Origin: Ecdyonurus torrentis
Lineage: Eukaryota > Arthropoda > Insecta > Ephemeroptera > Heptageniidae
NCBI GenBank assembly: GCA_949318235.1
Contig: OX439137.1
Location: forward strand, 12,768,698-12,832,697
Length of the DNA stretch: 64,000 nt
Reading direction: 5' to 3'
Under the pieces are notes generated by a model. It searched no databases and was not told where the DNA came from. It was given only the letters and a program-made list of their open reading frames with translations. Each line of letters opens with the position of its first letter. The first letter of the stretch is position 1. Position numbers and translations under genes: made by a program. Of the stretch, positions 1-12,033 are shown piece by piece.

Positions 1-2863
1 AAAAAAGATAATCACTAAAAGGGCAAATTTAGTTATTGCAATGAATAATAATGAACTTTAATAAAGTAGCGCACTTTAAAAATGTAAAATCAATAGTTTT
101 AAAGGTTTTTATACACCCTCTATGTAACCTCTTTGACATTTTATAGATATTTGTAATATACAGCTATATAGTATGCGGTTTAAAATCTATATAGAGGAAA
201 GAAAAAAAAAAAAAGTAGAAGAAGAAGAAGGTCGATCGAGCCATTACTTTACTATGTTGTAAAGCACAATTGCTATATACAGATTCTTGTCAGTTTATAT
301 TATGAATATAAGTAGAAAGAACAAACAAAATTAGCTTTTAAAAGTAAACAATTATTATATCACCTTATAATTATCTGGAAACTTGAAAATGAATTCATTA
401 TAAAATGTAGAAGTTTAGTTTATTTTATATACGTATATTTTTGCATATAAGCAAAGTTCCATAGCATTGCAATGAAAAAGATAATCTATATATCTTTTTA
501 AATTTGCTTTTTCCAAAACGAGTGTTCGTATAAAATTACTCATTTTCGGTGTGTAATGTTTTATTCAGATAAATTGGAGGTTATATCGATGACGCAAATT
601 TCTTAAAAAATTCTATTGACGTAAAACTTATATGTAAAAGTGTGTATAATAATTCTCTTTTTGCGCATTTCCGGCTTCAAAGCAGTAAAAAAAAACAAAA
701 AAAAAAATCATGGTTCGGCAAGGTCTAGAAATATAAAATTAGGGGACCACGTCTTAATTAAAAAAAAAATGCAGTATTTGTACATATAACTTATATTAGT
801 GATTCTTTCCTCCTAAGTATAACTTTGCGGAGCAAAATAATGTTTCCAATTTAAAACAATGCTATGTAACAAATTGATTATAATTTCCTGTAGCATATAA
901 TTCTCATTTAAAATAATATTTATTTAAAAATTTACTGAAATAAATGAATATTTATGCACCTTTACAATTTGATCCCTATAAGATTTCGTAATAGTGCCAA
1001 AAAAATTTTAATAAATTCTATCAATTATTACGAAAAGAACACGATAGCAACGTACGGTATTTATAATTACTAAACTACTAATATTTTAATTGAATTTTAA
1101 TATTATAAAAATGTAATATATACGTACGCTGAGTTTTAAGCAGAGTTGAAAAGACAAGCTTCACATGCTAAAAAGAGTATCCAAGTATATATTGCGGTTT
1201 AAAGTATATGATAAATTTTACAAAGGGTTGGATTCGACTTTATAAATATTTAAAATATTTTTGCAGGTCAAGTTTTTGGAACTTTAGTACAAGTATGAAA
1301 CCTCGTACAGTTTGTCATACATACTGCAAACATAAAACGAAATACAAATTGAAGTTCCACCACTTCAAATGTTACCCTCGATAGAAAAAAAAAAATTCCT
1401 CCTTTAAATTAAACTTTGCTTGCTGCTATATATGTATTTAAAATTTTTAGTTTGGATCAATACGCAATTTAGATGTAAAATAAAATTTAATCAGCACAAG
1501 GAATTTAATAAATAGATTGAATTGTCAAAATAAAATAATCAAAACTAAAGCTTCAAAAAAAAAAAAAAAAAAAAAAAAAAAGATAGAAAGGTTTTTATTT
1601 GGGTTAGAAATTTATTTGGAACTTGGCAGCACTAATCAATTGCTAACAAAACTCGAAATATTAAAATATCGATATATTGAAAAAGTACAGTATGCAAAAT
1701 GCGTTGATAGGAACTATAAAAAGAAATGGAGTTCTAGATCGTGATTTTGAATAACAAAAATGAACGGTGTATAAAATTACAATAACAACACATCGTCAGC
1801 AGAAATATAATAATTTACGCCTTAAGTTTTACAAGAATCACAAAACCGCAAGGATTATTTTTAAGTGTCATTGACCGTCCTTCAACATTAGAAAGAAAAA
1901 AAGAACTTTTTTAAAACTCCGATCACGAGAGAAAGAAAGAAGAAAAAAAACTCATCAACATTTCCGAGGGCTAAATGAGCTGACATAAATTATATATTTT
2001 TCTAATAGAATAATTATCTACATTTTCAACGTTAATTATTTTAAGATATTATATAAAAAAACCGTAATCTTTAGTATGTAAAGAATCTTCAGTATAGACA
2101 AAAAAGAATAAAAAGCTGAGAAAGAAATGGTTCAAAATGAACCTAAATATGTTTAAATGGTAACGAAATAATAACATTAGCAAGGAAAGGATAAGAAAGA
2201 TCAATATTGATTTTTTTTTTATTTTTTATAATTGTGCGTATAAATTTTATTTTCTCAAAAAAAAAATTCAAGAGACACTTCAAAAACAACTGCAAAACAA
2301 GTCTTGTAACAAGATACTTATGTATATAGCATATATCTAATATTCAAGGTTTATATAAACCTTGTCTAATATTAATAATATCTTTTTAACAGCAAATAAT
2401 ATTTACATTGGAGTATGGTAGTAATTAATGACTTATACATACAACTACGGCGATCGTTATCTTTGAAAAAGAAAAAAGTAAAAGTGTACTTATATAACAA
2501 ACTAAAGAGGTGCAGTTATAATCATTATTAAACAGTGATAATGAAAATATATACGTCACTTCGCATATATAGAGAAATAGTTTTATTATTACACAGTCAA
2601 AAAATATAGAGTATTAGTCTGATAAAAAAAAAAAAAAAAAAAAAAAGGCGGTGGCTTATCTTAAAAATTTAGAAATATTAGGATGTTTCGCCTTTAATTT
2701 ATAAACTTTAAAAAATATAATTATATACTCTTCTATTTTTGACCAAAACACAGCATACAGAAAAAAACATCTTGTAAATAAACGTATTGTTTAATACCTA
2801 TGCGTGAGTATACAGAGTAGCAGTTTAAAACATTTCGTATACTGTCTCTTAAAAGTCATGTTT
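1..2863. other. AT-rich non-coding stretch
   Basis: Apart from poly(A) tracts near 1555 and 2624 and short A/T runs, I see no gene, splice-flanked exon or repeat family. A CAG at 1266 opens a 34-codon frame but lacks a donor. Confidence 0.6.
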
Positions 2864-3176
2864 GTAGGGTGTGTACGCATGACGTCATCCTGAATGCTTT
2901 TCGATGCTCTTCTTGAGCAATGAATAACATTGCTCAGCATAGGACAAACGAAGTTTTTGGCTATTTTCTGTTGAAAATTAGCTATTTTTTTTATTATAAT
3001 TATTTTTCTTGTCATACTTGGGAAAAACTAATTCAACCTGTTAACAGCATCAATGCTCTAAAAAAATATTGCGAAGTATTTTTAAACTGGCAAAATGCGT
3101 CATTTTCCCATACTAGCCCATGTTATTATGGCACTCACTTATGGCATCGAATTTAACATGAATGAAACCACCCTGT
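2864..3176 (+). mobile_element. Family F MITE (copy 1)
   Basis: Begins GTAGGGTGTGTACGCATGAC, with GCATGACGTCATCC near the left end. Landmarks are TGAATAACATTGCTCAGCAT, AGGACAAACG, CAACCTGTTAACAGCATCAA and AATGAAACCACCCTG at the right. Both open frames of 74 and 78 codons here are repeat shadows. Confidence 0.72.
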
Positions 3177-3187
3177 TCATCAAATTC

Positions 3188-3454
3188 TAATGCATAGAGG
3201 GTACATACATACTTATGAAATTTTATACTAGAGATTAAGCTAATACAATGTTGACTTTACTAGTAAATGTTAACCAACTACCAATGCATGGGTACTGTTT
3301 CGTGAAAAATAGTATACTCTATAATATTTACGGAGAACCCATATATATTTATTATACTCATCATGCATTACATTGACACATTGCTTGAATATTTAGTAAA
3401 AATACTCTCATACTTTGACGTGCAATTAATGCATTTCGTAGGTACTCTCTTTAA
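3188..3454 (+). mobile_element. Family G repeat (intact copy)
   Basis: Begins TAATGCATAGAGGGTACATA and ends GTAGGTACTCTCTTTAAA; GAGGGTAC and GTACTCTC are short inverted ends. It contains TTTACGGAGAACCCATATA and GAATATTTAGTAAAAATACT. It directly follows family F copy 1. Confidence 0.6.
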
Positions 3455-3628
3455 ACATTTGTATCTTGACAGTTAACATTTGTTTTCTAAATGTGAATAT
3501 GTATAATACTATTGTAATAAAGCACTTATTAAAAAAAAAAAAAAAAAAAAAAAGTAATATTATTATGGCCTCTTCACCGCTGGAGTGCAATACTTTTAAA
3601 TAAGCAATAACTTTGAACGCATGAAACT

Positions 3629-3944
3629 TTAAAGGCTTAGAACACTTTGAACAAAAAAAAAGTCTAATATCCTAACATACCTAAATATCAACGTTGATTT
3701 GGCCGGAGTCATTGATATCTAATTTATTTTCCAATTACAAAATGGCAGCTGCGGGTTTATGACATCACAGCCTGCCTGTTTCCACGTACGTAGACTAGTG
3801 AGCAGTGACGTCATAAACCCGCAGCAATTATTTTGTGAATGGAAAATAAATTAGAAATCAATGACTTCGGTCAAATCAACGTTGATATTTAGGTATGTTA
3901 GGATATTGGGCATGTTTTTAATTCAAGGTGTTCTACGCCTTTAA
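3629..3944. mobile_element. Family C TTAA palindromic MITE (copy 1)
   Basis: Starts TTAAAGGCTTAGAACACTTT and ends GGTGTTCTACGCCTTTAA. The two halves are near reverse complements, meeting at a loop near 3785. Each arm carries ATCAACGTTGAT, ATTTCTAATTTATTTTCC-type sequence and a TGACGTCA- or TGACATCA-like site. The transcript or single strand would fold into a long hairpin. Ends resemble family A, so the same piggyBac-like machinery may act. Confidence 0.8.
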
Positions 3945-4611
3945 CGCTTTTTAATGAAGCAATCAAATTTATGACACATTGAATGACACTGTGCGTAAAC
4001 AGACCATTATACACTGATAAATTATTAAAAGAAATGAACGAGTAAATAAATTAATAAATAAAACGATATGTAAACAAAATAATGCAACAATAGTAAAATT
4101 TAAATGCATACATAAAAAAAAAAGTGTACGCAAAACTTGAATTAAATTTTTATGTCACTTATTTTTATTTGTTTCTCGTTGTTCTTTTTTATCCATACAA
4201 CTAAACATGACAATATTGAAGAAAACAAAAAGTTTATAAGGATGAAAAGAATTTTATTACACGACTATAAAATAAAAAGTAGTCATGGCGGTTTAATAAT
4301 AAAAGCCTTTTTTTTTTTCTTTATAAAGTTTAATTTAGTTGTATAAAATGTTTGTATATGTATACAGTTTGTCGTATAAGCTGCTACTGTATATGGTACA
4401 AAAAAAAACACACACGCATGATGCATGTTTTTAATCATTATATCATTAAAGGTCTAATTAAAGTAATTAATTTTTATAACACTTTTCAAACATATATATA
4501 TAATACTAGATGGTATATAAGTATAGAACATTATTTTTGTAGTCTAGACTTACATATTTTTATATAGAGAGAGATAAAGATTTTTTTGCTCTATATCCAG
4601 GACGTATTGAC

Positions 4612-4658
<47 letters not shown>

Positions 4659-5217
4659 TGCATTGTTGAAAGGAAAAAAAAATATTATGCAGTTTTAAAT
4701 ACTTTTGTCTAGCATAGAGAAAATGCACGATAGATAAAGAGTTTTTAATACCATTTCTCCAGATTTTTAAAACTGGAATCTTTTCCAATTTACTGATTTT
4801 TCTTCATTCAATGCAATATATTAAAACACGTTTCAAAGAAAGCATGCTATTAGCAAAAGTTTATTCATTTGAACGTCTTTATATGAATTTTTAAACTAAT
4901 CCTCAAAAAGAATGACGTCAAAATTCTGATCGGTATTCTTAAAAAAAAAACGTGTGTTAAACAAATTGTTGTATGCCTATTTTTACACCATAGTGACACG
5001 CTAAAAGGAAAATCGTAATATAATATAAAGCTAACATGCATATTCAAAATTTTTTGAATACATAGAAAATGAATAGAAGCCACAATTTTAATTGATTTGA
5101 AATGTGTTTTCATATATTTCGAATTTTCTGCATAAAACTTTGCATTTAAAAACATTAGCTGAACATTGTTAAGAAAATTATTAGTAAAAATCGGAATGTT
5201 CATCTTACAATCTAGTT
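3945..5217. other. AT-rich non-coding stretch
   Basis: Contains the 40-A tract at 4617 and low-complexity open frames rich in Phe, Ile and Lys that look random. Confidence 0.6.
4617..4656. repeat. Poly(A) tract
   Basis: 40 uninterrupted A. Shorter A or T runs of 20-35 occur at 1555-1581, 2624-2646, 3531-3553, 12271-12292, 17013-17044, 33784-33810, 39940-39975, 45426-45454, 51496-51520 and 63040-63076. Confidence 0.92.
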
Positions 5218-5566
5218 TTAAGGCGGGAAATCAGCTACTACGGGATTTGACTAAATATTCGTAAAGAAGGAAAAATCTGAAATTTTACATGGTGACACAT
5301 TAGATGAAGGCAACTTCAAAAATGTAAAAATTTTGGGGGATCACCATGCTAGATTCTGAATTATGATTTTTTGAAGTTTTAGTCTCATAAGAGGCCATGT
5401 TAAATTTAGTAAATTTCAAAAATTATTTTCTCTCTTATCTGATGGTCACAGGTACTGAAAACTTTATTATAGGTAACTGTTAACATTAAATTTGAGGTGA
5501 CATCAAAAAATTACGAAGTTTTCTTTTTAAAATTTGAGATACAAACCAACTGAAGACAACCCTTAA
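5218..5566 (+). mobile_element. Family B TTAA MITE (intact copy)
   Basis: Starts TTAAGGCGGGAAATCAGC and ends ACAACCCTTAA, with TTAA at both ends. Interior landmarks are ATGATTTTTTGAAGTTTTAG and CTCTCTTATCTGATGG. It serves as the uninterrupted reference for 6300-6970. Confidence 0.75.
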
Positions 5567-6299
5567 ATATTTAATCTATAAATTCCATCTTAAAAAAAGG
5601 TGGAGTAATTCTCATCTATTTCAATTTAATAAAAATTCACTCATTATTAAAATAATAATAAATTCAATAAAATAGCAACATGAAAAACAATTTTATTTTA
5701 CCTTTACTGCTGCGAGAACTCATATTTAAGCCGCTTTCAATTAACATTTCGTACTGGTATTCACAATATTTTTAAAAATCGTATACGCATAAATAGTTCA
5801 CAATTTTTTGAAACGATATATTCGTGTGGTACACAAAAGACACTATGTTATACTTGTTACCGTGAATGACAAACTCCAATACTCGACTGAAAGTTGATTT
5901 TTAATTGTAACCAAAGTCAAGTGTTCTATACTGATAACGTTAATTGATTATCCAGATAATACCTATAGCTTTAAAAAAAAAGTGATATCGTTTAATCAGA
6001 GAATGTTAGAATAATATCAATATTAGCTTTCTCCTCTTGTTAGGTACTTAATGTGATCACACAAAAATAAATAATTTGACAAATATAAATAAAACAGATA
6101 AGTTATACATTCAGTATAGCATTATATAAGGCTAAAATTGTTTTATTTTATTAAAAAGGTACAAAATAGTTATTCTTAAATGCAGCTTTTTAATTTTTCC
6201 TACATATTTTGGTACTGAGTTCAATTAAAAGTATGGATTACAAAACGTATAAAAATATTTTAATCATGTTCTTGTTCCATACACACAATTCAAAGTTTT

Positions 6300-6970
6300 T
6301 TAAGGCGGGAAATCAGGTACTGTAAGGTTTGATTAAAAAATTATAAAGAAAGAAAAATCTGAAATTTTGCAGTGATACATTAAAGCCATAGACCACATAA
6401 AACAACATGTGCTTTTTAATGCATAAACACGAAATGGGATCTTCAAAACTGTTGACAATTTTTACCAGAATGTTAATGTACCCCACGAAAGAACGTGAAA
6501 ATACTGTAAAGTATGCAATTTGAGTGAAAATTCATGTTTATGACGTCAGAAACATGTAAAAAGTAGTATGAAAATGTCGTACAGGTTGCATAAATCACTT
6601 GCTGATCACTGCTACGGAGCTACAGTTGGGTTTTGAGACAAACTAAAGTTATTTATGAAAGTCCCATCAAGTGTTTTGTGATATAAATACTTATGTTTTT
6701 CTCTGGTCTATTCTTTTAAGATATATGGTATCTATAAAAATGCAAAAAAAAAAAAAAATGCTAGACTTTAAATTATGATTTTTTGAAGTGTTAGTCCCAT
6801 AAGAGCCCATGTTAATTTCAATAGATATTTCCTCTCTTATCTGATGATAACGGGTTCTAAAAATTTTATCATAGGAAGCTGTTACAATTAACTTTCAAAT
6901 GTCATCATAAAGTTTGGAAGTTTACTTTTTAAATTTTGAGATACAAGTCATCTATATACAACCCTTTATA
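6300..6970 (+). mobile_element. Family B MITE interrupted by a family A MITE
   Basis: The left part (TTAAGGCGGGAAATCAGGTAC...) and the right part (TTTTTGAAGTGTTAGTCCCATA...) align with the intact copy at 5218-5566. A family A element occupies 6380-6719. Restoring one TTAA at the junction gives sequence that matches the uninterrupted copy. Right terminus ACAACCC is decayed after 6968. Confidence 0.8.
6380..6719 (+). mobile_element. Family A TTAA MITE (copy 1, nested)
   Basis: It starts TTAAAGCCATAGACCACATA and ends GGTCTATTCTTTTAA, with TTAA at both ends and imperfect terminal inverted repeats of about 16 bp. The middle carries CTGTAAAGTATGCAATTTG, then TGACGTCA, then CAGGTTGCATAAATC, as in the other family A copies. 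TTAA duplication is the signature of piggyBac-type transposition, so this is likely a non-autonomous piggyBac-like element. No transposase is encoded. Confidence 0.82.
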
Positions 6971-7918
6971 ATAAAAAATAAAAACATTAACATAATGTTC
7001 TTTAAATTGGACTGTGTCTTTTTGAAAGACAAGTTTGCGCAACTTTTACAAAGTTTTTTTTTTTTTTTTTTTGCCTAGTTTCTTTTCTTTTTTTCTCTCT
7101 CTTCTTTACATTCTCTAAATCTGAAATAACTTTCACAATAGTTTTTTTTTTAAATAAAAAATATTAATTTCAACCTGATAATCAGTTTCCACACCAAGAT
7201 AATCTTAATAATAACAATGCCCCCCGCACAAGACAGCAAAATAATAAAAATGACATAAAATTAGTGCTAAAACGACAGTAACGATTACTGTACTTACAAT
7301 TTTTCTAAGAAATTTATTATATTTCTCTCTCACTCGTGCACTACACATTATTTCACGTAGAGATAATAAAACACACTTCTTCACAAGACTCACACAAATA
7401 TCAAACTGAACTCTATAGTGTAACTAAAATATAATACGACAAAAATAAATATCACGACACTTTACGCTTCCTTATCATGCACACGATTATTAAATTAAAT
7501 CGAAATATAAACATCGATATAGAATATAAAAGAAAAAAAAGAAGCATAATGAAAATTTTAAGCTACTTTTAAGTATACTTCAAAAGAATTCCTTCTATAT
7601 ACTTATTATAAATAACAAAAGTTTGTTAATTTTTAATGCATTATACAGGCTGGGATATCATGCAATCAAATAATGTTTTTTTTATATATATATTATAATG
7701 GTTATCTGCTTTTTCACCCGCAGAAAATACACTTTCGTACTTATAAATAATATAATCATTTTTTAAAATTATATTATTTTTACATACTTTAATCAAGTTG
7801 AATGGAATTTATATGTACTGTGAATTGTAATTTTAGTTTCATAACACCACTTAAAGAAAAATATACGAGTTACTACACCTTAATAAATCGACAATCGTAA
7901 TATATGAAGACCATAATG

Positions 7919-8031
7919 ATGTTCGTAAACCCTGTTCCCTTGTTCCAAAAAATGCGCAATGTCATTTAAAAACCATTAGGTGATTGTCATTTTTTTGTGG
8001 TTTGGAGCACGAAAAACAGAGTTTACGAACA
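7919..8031. mobile_element. Short TIR element
   Basis: TIRs ATGTTCGTAAACCCTGTTCC and AACAGAGTTTACGAACAT bound about 113 bp. The GTAAACCCTGTTCCCTTG core recurs in inverse form at 27762-27874. Confidence 0.6.
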
Positions 8032-8376
8032 TATTTATTTTAAATCCATGTGATAAAAGGATTTTTTTTATGCAAATTTAAAATTAAATTCAAATTCATC
8101 CGTTTTTTAAAATGTTCTGTAATTACTGTCGATTAGAAAATAACAATCAACCGATTGATCAATAGGAATAACAGGAATAGTAATGTGGTTTCTACATATC
8201 AAATGATGGGAAAACTCAACAGATAAAATACAAAATTTAAAAGCAAAACTGCTATGTATTGGATTAAAAATTTATGCTAAGGTATAATTATATTTAATGA
8301 CTGCAAAGTGGTATTAAGAAACTTGGATGTTTATAAAAAACAATCGTGTGTTATGTATAAACAAAAAGACACTTAC

Positions 8377-8472
8377 CTCGACGACAATTCACGAAAGACG
8401 ACACGAGTCGTGAAGAAGGGAGACATGGTGTGTGTTAGCGCATCTCATCACCACATGATCGCGCGAACACAT
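8377..8472 (-). CDS. Exon candidate on minus strand, possibly holding a stop codon
   Basis: On the minus strand a strong acceptor (TTAATGTTTCAG) precedes a 96-nt GC-rich segment ending at GAG|GTAAGT (GT at 8376-8375). The phase that would follow from the 18889-18960 exon is open for 27 codons (starting MCSRDHVVMRC) and then reaches TGA, 12 nt before the donor. The other two frames stop early. It is therefore either the end of a coding region with an intron in the 3' UTR, a 5' UTR exon, or part of a long non-coding RNA. Splice sites and composition are good evidence for an exon; its coding status is unresolved. Confidence 0.45.
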
Positions 8473-8656
8473 CTGAAACATTAATTAACAACATTTATTA
8501 TAATTTATACAATATAAAAAAAACAACTAATATTTCTTTTATTATTATTGGTTTATACTTTTTGGTAGCTTTCATAATTGATGTAAAATATGTATAACAA
8601 TAAAAATACATCACTTTACGTAGAATCTTACGTCTATTGTAAAGGCTACTTTAGGA

Positions 8657-8958
8657 TTAAAGGGGGGATCCAGTCTAAACAAAAGAGTACTGTACTGTAT
8701 TTGAAAAACTTCTGCTATAGAGCTAGCTCTGAGTGTTAGGCTTTACGCAAAAATGGCCAGGAGGTTTATCATGTAACTTTTTGAGTTCTAGCGCACTATG
8801 GTTCTAGCGCACTATTTTGAGCATCCCGGAATCCAAAATTTTAAATTTCTTTATTTTTGAGATATTCAAAATTGGAAATTATAGCTAGGGTAGAACTTAA
8901 AAAGATATGATAAACTTACTCTTGATCAATTTTGCAAAACACCAAAAATTAACTCAGC

Positions 8959-9039
<81 letters not shown>

Positions 9040-9078
9040 TTTTAAACACTATTTTTTGACACTGAAATGACCCCTTAA
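8657..9078. mobile_element. TTAA-flanked MITE-like element containing a (TA)n tract
   Basis: Ends TTAAAGGGGGGATCC and TGACCCCTTAA are imperfect inverted repeats with TTAA. Inside, GTTCTAGCGCACTAT occurs twice in tandem (about 8785-8817), and a long (TA)n followed by poly(T) fills 8961-9043. It is a single copy in the window, so the boundaries are less certain. Confidence 0.5.
8961..9043. repeat. (TA)n followed by poly(T)
   Basis: About 31 TA units then 22 T, inside the TTAA-flanked element at 8657-9078. Confidence 0.9.
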
Positions 9079-9863
9079 CACGGTATTTTAAGAAACGTCA
9101 TGAAATATTCACTGTAGAGAGACTGAAGAATTCACTACTCTATTCATCAGCTATAACTGAACCACCATTCAATATTAAATGATCAAGCTTATAGCATGAA
9201 CCAAAACTATGGATCATCACTATTATGCTGTACAGCATAATTACTTTTAAACACTAAACAAAAATAAAGCTCCGCTATAAGGTTAATCTTTTCTATACAA
9301 TATCGTAAATACATACATCAAGAAAGCTTCATAAATATTTTGTTAAAGCGAATATTATGAAGCACAGAACAATTTGTGAATTTTCTTTTTTTCGTGTTGC
9401 CATTAAAAATAGATTGACAACAATTTTGCGTGTGTTACATTAATATTTTTTACAGTTTGAACACTAACGTTTTTTTAATTTAATATTTCTATATGTGTTA
9501 AGTTTTTAAAATTAACCAGCTTAACGATTTAAAAGTTTCAAAATTAAAGATAACCTCTTGTAAAAAGGTTAAAAAGAAGTATATAAAATTATATGATACA
9601 CACAAGTACCGACACTGGTTTTCACACAAGTTAGATAACAATTTTGCACGAGTGTACTGCAAAGACGACAGTGAAAAATGAAAATAATATGGTGATGAAA
9701 AAAGAAAAAAAAAACTTACAAAAAAGGTACAAGTCGAGTGTAATTAAAATTTAAACACCTTTTTTTGTAATTATAACACTTTTGTGGCTTTTCATATATG
9801 CTCTAAAATTATGTTTCACTATAAACTAATAAAACTGCCTTTTTAGCGCAAATAATAATAATA

Positions 9864-10035
9864 CAGTCAACTGGGGTGACTTTGAACACCCATATATCTC
9901 TACTTTGGGCACTCATTTCAAAATTTTGAAACGTGTCGTTTAGATCAAAAATAAATTTGAACAATAGTAAGAAATTTCTAAAATGAGGCCCCAAGACAGA
10001 GATAATTGGGTGTTCAAAGTCACCCCAGTTGACTG
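9864..10035. mobile_element. Tc1/mariner-like MITE, TA-flanked (copy 1)
   Basis: 172 bp with TIRs of about 30 bp: CAGTCAACTGGGGTGACTTT... at left and its complement at right, flanked by TA on both sides. CAGT ends and TA target duplication are typical of Tc1/mariner elements. No transposase is inside, so it must depend on one elsewhere. Confidence 0.8.
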
Positions 10036-10726
10036 TAACTTAAAAAGTAAACATTTTCCCGCAATTTTTAAATGCATTTTTTAATTGCTAGCTGATTTAT
10101 CTGATTAAAAAAAATCATAGATAGAAAATAATATGACTATTCCTACTCAATATTCCTTTTTTTTTTTTTTTTTTTTTCCTTTCCTTTTTTAAATATTATA
10201 TAACATCCCAACTCTGCAGAGAATAAAATACAATAGTATAACAATGAATATGAGCCATAAAGTCATTCAGTATGTAGAAGTGACAGATGTTGTTAAAGCC
10301 AAGATGACCAAAAATATATTTAAACTCCCCCTTTGCCAATATCATCAATATAACCATTACACTTATTTGGTTTCTTTTTATATGTAATATTAACATAAGT
10401 TGCAAACTATGGTAGTATAAGAGAATAAAAGAAGATAATAATTTATGCGAGCATTGTTCTTTTATTTTAGCTCTCTGTCCCTTGGTATACATTCTTGAAA
10501 CCTACATAAATGGATCGCTTTTATATTTTTTTATTTGTATTGTTATTTATTTATTATTATTTTAATTTCAAAGAGACTTTATTTTATTTTCTTAAGTAAT
10601 AAAATACGTATTTCTATCTATTATTTTTAATAGAGGGTAGTGAGGGTATTGCATAATGTAAAATTATTACAAGTTTTTAATAGCATAAAACGTGTAACAG
10701 AGTGTCTTGTATATTGTATCCCTCAT

Positions 10727-11070
10727 TTAAAGGCGTAGAAGAACAAAAAAAAGTTATGTCTAATATCCTAACATACCTGAAAATCAACGTAGATTTGGCC
10801 GGAGTCATTGATTTTTTTTTTCCATTCACAAAATGGTATGTGCGGACAATGACGTCACAGCTCGCCTGGTACAAGCGCTCGTAAAACAATCGAGCTGTGT
10901 CGTCATTGTCCACACGTATATACCATTTTATGAATGGGAAAAAATAAAATTATAATTAAAAAATATTTTATAAATAAATGACTCCGGCGAAATCAACATT
11001 GATTGTTAGAATATTGTTGGTATGTTAGAATATTGGACAAGTTTTTTGTTCAAGGTGTTCTACACTTTTG
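10727..11070. mobile_element. Family C palindromic MITE (copy 2)
   Basis: Left end TTAAAGGCGTAGAAGAAC is intact; the right end has lost TTAA (GGTGTTCTACACTTTTG). Arms contain AATGACGTCACAGCTCG and its diverged partner. The right arm carries an extra AT-rich insertion near 10945. Confidence 0.75.
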
Positions 11071-11168
11071 ATATTTTTGGCGTCTGTGCGCAGTAATAAT
11101 AATTAATAAAGTTCCACAATAATATAATAATTTTTATAATAAAGTTAGGGGCCCCAGAGCTTCATTCT

Positions 11169-11173
<5 letters not shown>

Positions 11174-11206
<33 letters not shown>
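11174..11206. repeat. (CT)n microsatellite
   Basis: About 16 CT units. Confidence 0.9.
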
Positions 11207-11209
<3 letters not shown>

Positions 11210-11275
11210 TTCCTACTAGAAAAAAAATTGCATTTATGGTTAAATTTATTCGTAGAAAACAAAATTAAGAACAGA

Positions 11276-11471
11276 ATATTCTCTAGGGTGACTTTGAACA
11301 CCCAATTATCTCTATCTTAGAGCCTTATTTCAGAACTTTAAAAAGAATGTCACCATTTAAAAAATTTGTTTTTGATCTTAATGACTTGTCCAATTTTTGA
11401 AATGAGTTCCTAGAGTACAGATAATTAAGTCGCTTCAGGCCCCAGGCGTTTAATGTCACCCCAGTTGACTG
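11276..11471. mobile_element. Tc1/mariner-like MITE (copy 2)
   Basis: The right end GTCACCCCAGTTGACTG is followed by TA, and the left end CTAGGGTGACTTTGAACACC is slightly truncated. It is the same family as 9864-10035, 1.2 kb away. Confidence 0.75.
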
Positions 11472-11653
11472 TACACAAGAAAACAATAGTAAAATAAGAA
11501 TGCTTCTAACCAGTGAAAAAAAAAGTGCTCTGAAAATTATTTTGTTAGACGAAAGCATGTATAATTGCATCTAGCGTCATTAATATTATTTCTCCTTTCT
11601 AACTGCAGCAGTTTTCTCAAACATGGCTTATGTTAAGAAAAGTCACATAATGC

Positions 11654-12033
11654 TGAAGCCCTTGTTAACTTACTTTTTTATCATTTAGAATACTAGATTG
11701 ATAATTATCATACCTTATTATCCATGAATTAAGACACCACCACATTGTTTTTATATTTATTTTCATTTTGAAGATTATTTCACGCATCTGACGTCACAAT
11801 GTACAGCCACCGCTCTGGTCATGTGATAAATTTAAGCTCCTTCTTCAAGTTCTTTACCCCTATCACGGGCCCATCGGTACATTGTGACGTCAGATGCGTG
11901 AAATAACCGTTAAAATGAAAATAAATATAAAATCAACGTGGTGGTGTCTAATTCATGGATAATAAGGTATGGTAATTATCAATTTATTATTCTAAATGAT
12001 TAAAAAAAAAAAAAGTAAATTGACAAGGGCTTT
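11654..12033. mobile_element. Foldback MITE, family D
   Basis: Arms GAAGCCCTTGTTAAC.../...TTGACAAGGGCTTTAA pair across 380 bp. They continue through CCTTATTATCCATGAATTA and its complement to CGCATCTGACGTCACAATGT and ACATTGTGACGTCAGATGCG beside the loop (about 11812-11875). Layout parallels family C, with the CRE-like site next to the loop, but the sequence differs. Confidence 0.75.

Noticed and set aside
2791..3156. Frames of 74 and 78 codons
   Set aside because: Both lie within family F, whose other copies do not keep either frame open.
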